From positions 186,001-250,000 of the forward strand of contig DAIDIE010000014.1 in NCBI GenBank assembly GCA_027459505.1: 64,000 bases of DNA, written 5' to 3'. The stretch comes from Acidobacteriota bacterium (GTDB taxonomy: Bacteria > Acidobacteriota > Terriglobia > Terriglobales > SCQP01). The translations under genes and the position numbers were made by a program. Shown piece by piece: positions 61,918 to 64,000 of the stretch (positions within the stretch are counted from its first letter, which is position 1; each line of letters begins with the position of its first letter). The notes beneath the pieces are model-generated. The model saw only the letters and a list, made by a program, of their open reading frames with translations, was not told the DNA's origin and made no database searches.

Positions 61918-64000
61918 ATGGCAATTCGTTTTGACAAGTTGACGGTGAAGGCGCAGGAGGCGCTGCAAGCGGCCGGCGGGCTGGCGGAGGAATACGGACA
62001 GGCCAGCATCGAGCCAATGCACCTGCTCGCCGCCCTCCTCGCGGACACGGAGGGTGTGGTGGCGCCGGTGCTGCAACGGTTGGGTGTGCAGCCCGCGGCA
62101 CTGTTACAGCAAGCGCAACAGACGCTGCAAAATATGCCCAGTGTGCAAGGCGGCGGCGTGGAGCGCGGCATCGGCCCGGCGCTCCGCAAGGTCCTGGAAG
62201 CCGCCTTCCGCCAGGCCGGCAAGTTCAAAGACGAATACGTCAGCGCGGAACACCTGCTGCTCGGCATTCTCGACCAGAAGGATGAGCCGGCGCAGGCGCT
62301 CCTGACTCGCGCCGGCATCAGCAGCGATCGCGTGCTGCAGGCGCTCATGCAGGTGCGCGGCAGCCAGCGCGTCACCGATCCCAACCCGGAGGCCAAGTAC
62401 CAGGCGCTGCAGCGCTACGCGCGCGACCTCACCGAGTTGGCCACGCAAGGCAAGCTCGATCCGGTCATTGGCCGCGATGAAGAGATCCGGCGGGTGATTC
62501 AGGTCCTTTCCCGCCGCACGAAGAATAACCCCGTGCTCATTGGCGAGCCCGGCGTCGGCAAAACCGCCATTGTGGAAGGACTCGCGCAACGCATCATTGC
62601 CGGCGATGTCCCCGACGCGCTCAAGTCCAAGCGGGTCATTGTCCTTGATTTGGGTGCTCTGGTGGCTGGGGCCAAGTACCGCGGCGAATTCGAGGACCGC
62701 CTCAAGGCCGTGCTGAAGGAAATCGAGGATGCGGGTGGCCAGATCATCCTCTTTATCGACGAATTGCACACGCTCGTCGGAGCGGGCGCCGCGGAAGGGT
62801 CCATGGACGCCTCCAACATGCTCAAACCCGCTCTGGCCCGCGGTGAACTGCGCGCCATTGGCGCCACCACCCTCAATGAGTACAAAAAATACATCGAAAA
62901 GGATCCTGCCCTGGAGCGCCGCTTCCAGCCCGTCTACGTGGGCGAACCGGCCTTGGAGGATACGGTGGCGATCCTGCGTGGCTTGAAGGAGCGCTACGAG
63001 GTGCACCATGGCGTGCGCATCAAAGACGCCGCTCTGCTGGCGGCCGCGCGCCTGTCCCATCGCTACATTGCCGATCGCTTTCTGCCGGATAAGGCCATCG
63101 ACCTCGTCGACGAGGCGGCGGCGGCTTTGCGCATGCAACTCGACTCGCGCCCAGCCGAAATCGAACACGTCGAACGCCGCATCACTCACCTGGAAATCGA
63201 GCGCACCGCTCTGACCAAGGAAAAGGATCCTCAGTCCAAGGACCGTATGCGGGCCATCGAGGCCGAAATCGCCAATTTGAAAGAACAGGCCTCCGCTTTG
63301 CGCACCCGCTGGACGCGCGAAAAGGAGCAGATCGAACGCGTGCAGAATCTCAAAACGCAAATGGAGCAGCTCCAGATTGAGGAGCAGCAGGCCGAGCGCG
63401 CCGCCGATTTGCAAAAGCTGGCGGAAATCCGCTACGGCCGCCGCCTGCAACTCGAACGGGAATTGGCCGCGGCCAATCGCGCCCTCGAGGAACAGGAGAA
63501 AGAGCATCGTCTTCTGCAGGAAGAAGTTGGGGAGGAGGACATTGCCAAGGTCGTCTCCAAATGGACGGGAGTTCCGGTAAGCAAAATGGTCGAGAGCGAA
63601 ACCGAAAAGCTCGTTCACATGGAGGAACGTCTGCACCAGCGCGTGGTGGGTCAGGACCTGGCGGTCGAGGCGGTAGCCGACGCGCTGCGCCGCTCGCGCG
63701 CCGGTCTCAGCGATCCCAAACGGCCGATCGGCTCATTCATGTTTCTCGGGCCAACCGGTGTGGGCAAAACGGAATTGGCACGGGCGTTGGCCGAGTTCCT
63801 TTTTGATGACGAACACGCCATGGTCCGCCTGGACATGAGTGAGTACATGGAAAAGCATTCCGTCGCCCGCCTCATCGGTGCGCCTCCCGGCTACGTCGGC
63901 TATGAGGAGGGCGGGCAGCTCACCGAACGGGTTCGGCGCCGTCCCTATGCGGTCGTCCTGCTCGACGAGGTCGAGAAGGCGCATCCCGATGTCTTCAACC
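61918..64000 (+). CDS. clpB: ATP-dependent disaggregase ClpB (3' end beyond window)
   Basis: The first 694 codons of ClpB, still open at the window end; about 170 more are expected. The protein resolves aggregates with DnaK. Present are the Clp N-domain (1-145; [15 protein letters not shown]), AAA1 with Walker A GEPGVGKT and Walker B ILFIDELH, the long coiled-coil middle domain that separates ClpB from ClpA (about 395-520; [16 protein letters not shown]), and AAA2 with [14 protein letters not shown] and [21 protein letters not shown] precedes ATG 61918. Confidence 0.97.
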   Translation, partial: MAIRFDKLTVKAQEALQAAGGLAEEYGQASIEPMHLLAALLADTEGVVAPVLQRLGVQPAALLQQAQQTLQNMPSVQGGGVERGIGPALRKVLEAAFRQAGKFKDEYVSAEHLLLGILDQKDEPAQALLTRAGISSDRVLQALMQVRGSQRVTDPNPEAKYQALQRYARDLTELATQGKLDPVIGRDEEIRRVIQVLSRRTKNNPVLIGEPGVGKTAIVEGLAQRIIAGDVPDALKSKRVIVLDLGALVAGAKYRGEFEDRLKAVLKEIEDAGGQIILFIDELHTLVGAGAAEGSMDASNMLKPALARGELRAIGATTLNEYKKYIEKDPALERRFQPVYVGEPALEDTVAILRGLKERYEVHHGVRIKDAALLAAARLSHRYIADRFLPDKAIDLVDEAAAALRMQLDSRPAEIEHVERRITHLEIERTALTKEKDPQSKDRMRAIEAEIANLKEQASALRTRWTREKEQIERVQNLKTQMEQLQIEEQQAERAADLQKLAEIRYGRRLQLERELAAANRALEEQEKEHRLLQEEVGEEDIAKVVSKWTGVPVSKMVESETEKLVHMEERLHQRVVGQDLAVEAVADALRRSRAGLSDPKRPIGSFMFLGPTGVGKTELARALAEFLFDDEHAMVRLDMSEYMEKHSVARLIGAPPGYVGYEEGGQLTERVRRRPYAVVLLDEVEKAHPDVFN

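Noticed and set aside
62104-63636. 510-codon open frame opposite clpB
   Set aside because: Antisense shadow of a highly conserved ClpB coding region with no recognisable product.

Overview
The window is 64 kb of GC-rich, densely coded bacterial chromosome. The gene content points to an Acidobacteriota genome: many secreted peptidases, a DUF2339/DUF3999 pair, a bacillithiol deacetylase, secreted YncE/phosphatase fusions, and small His/Pro-rich and Tat-signal proteins. This assignment is inferred from gene families; no rRNA gene is present to confirm it. There are about 56 protein genes (one of them broken by an in-frame amber codon), one tRNA, no insertion sequence with a transposase and no CRISPR array.

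Layout. 1-0.9 kb: a HigBA/RelE-type toxin-antitoxin pair with a palindromic operator. 1.2-2.0 kb: an unexplained array of four 108-bp units bounded by inverted TGAGACA motifs, running into a repeat that recurs at 3.8-4.0 kb, so that a B12-binding radical SAM gene sits between two copies. 4-12.3 kb: prfA, a YvcK-like factor, a GH18-like secreted hydrolase, YjbQ, a GT9 glycosyltransferase and a DPP-IV-like peptidase. 12.4-20.4 kb: a long leftward gene run (uvrA, CPBP protease-like, pyrE, mtnA, prmC, rhodanese, ArsC/Spx-like). 20.5-36.4 kb: DedA, a metallo-hydrolase, SDR, bshB1, an ABC exporter, a large secreted propeller-phosphatase, AKR, M28 peptidase, DUF2339/DUF3999 and a VOC protein. 36.5-44.3 kb: the tRNA-modification genes mnmG and mtaB, a stress-domain protein, selA and an aminotransferase. 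44.3-48.8 kb: the argR-argF-argG-argH operon behind two ARG boxes. 48.9-55.4 kb: a HipA-like/DUF3037 pair, tRNA-Ala(CGC), deoB, SGNH and M48 genes. 55.4-64 kb: small secreted proteins, a gene with an in-frame amber codon, a BAX-inhibitor-family protein, then hsp20 and clpB (cut by the window end).

The most notable point is a probable undescribed-in-context selenoprotein. The ArsC/Spx-family gene at 13131-13487 has an in-frame UGA exactly where the first cysteine of the CxxC active site belongs. A two-stem hairpin with the geometry of a bacterial SECIS starts 3 nt after the UGA, and the same window encodes selA, the enzyme that makes selenocysteyl-tRNA. Ordinary gene finders would truncate this protein. 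Second is the exactly phased 108/72-73-bp repeat array at 1246-1895, whose ends are conserved while the interiors have drifted.
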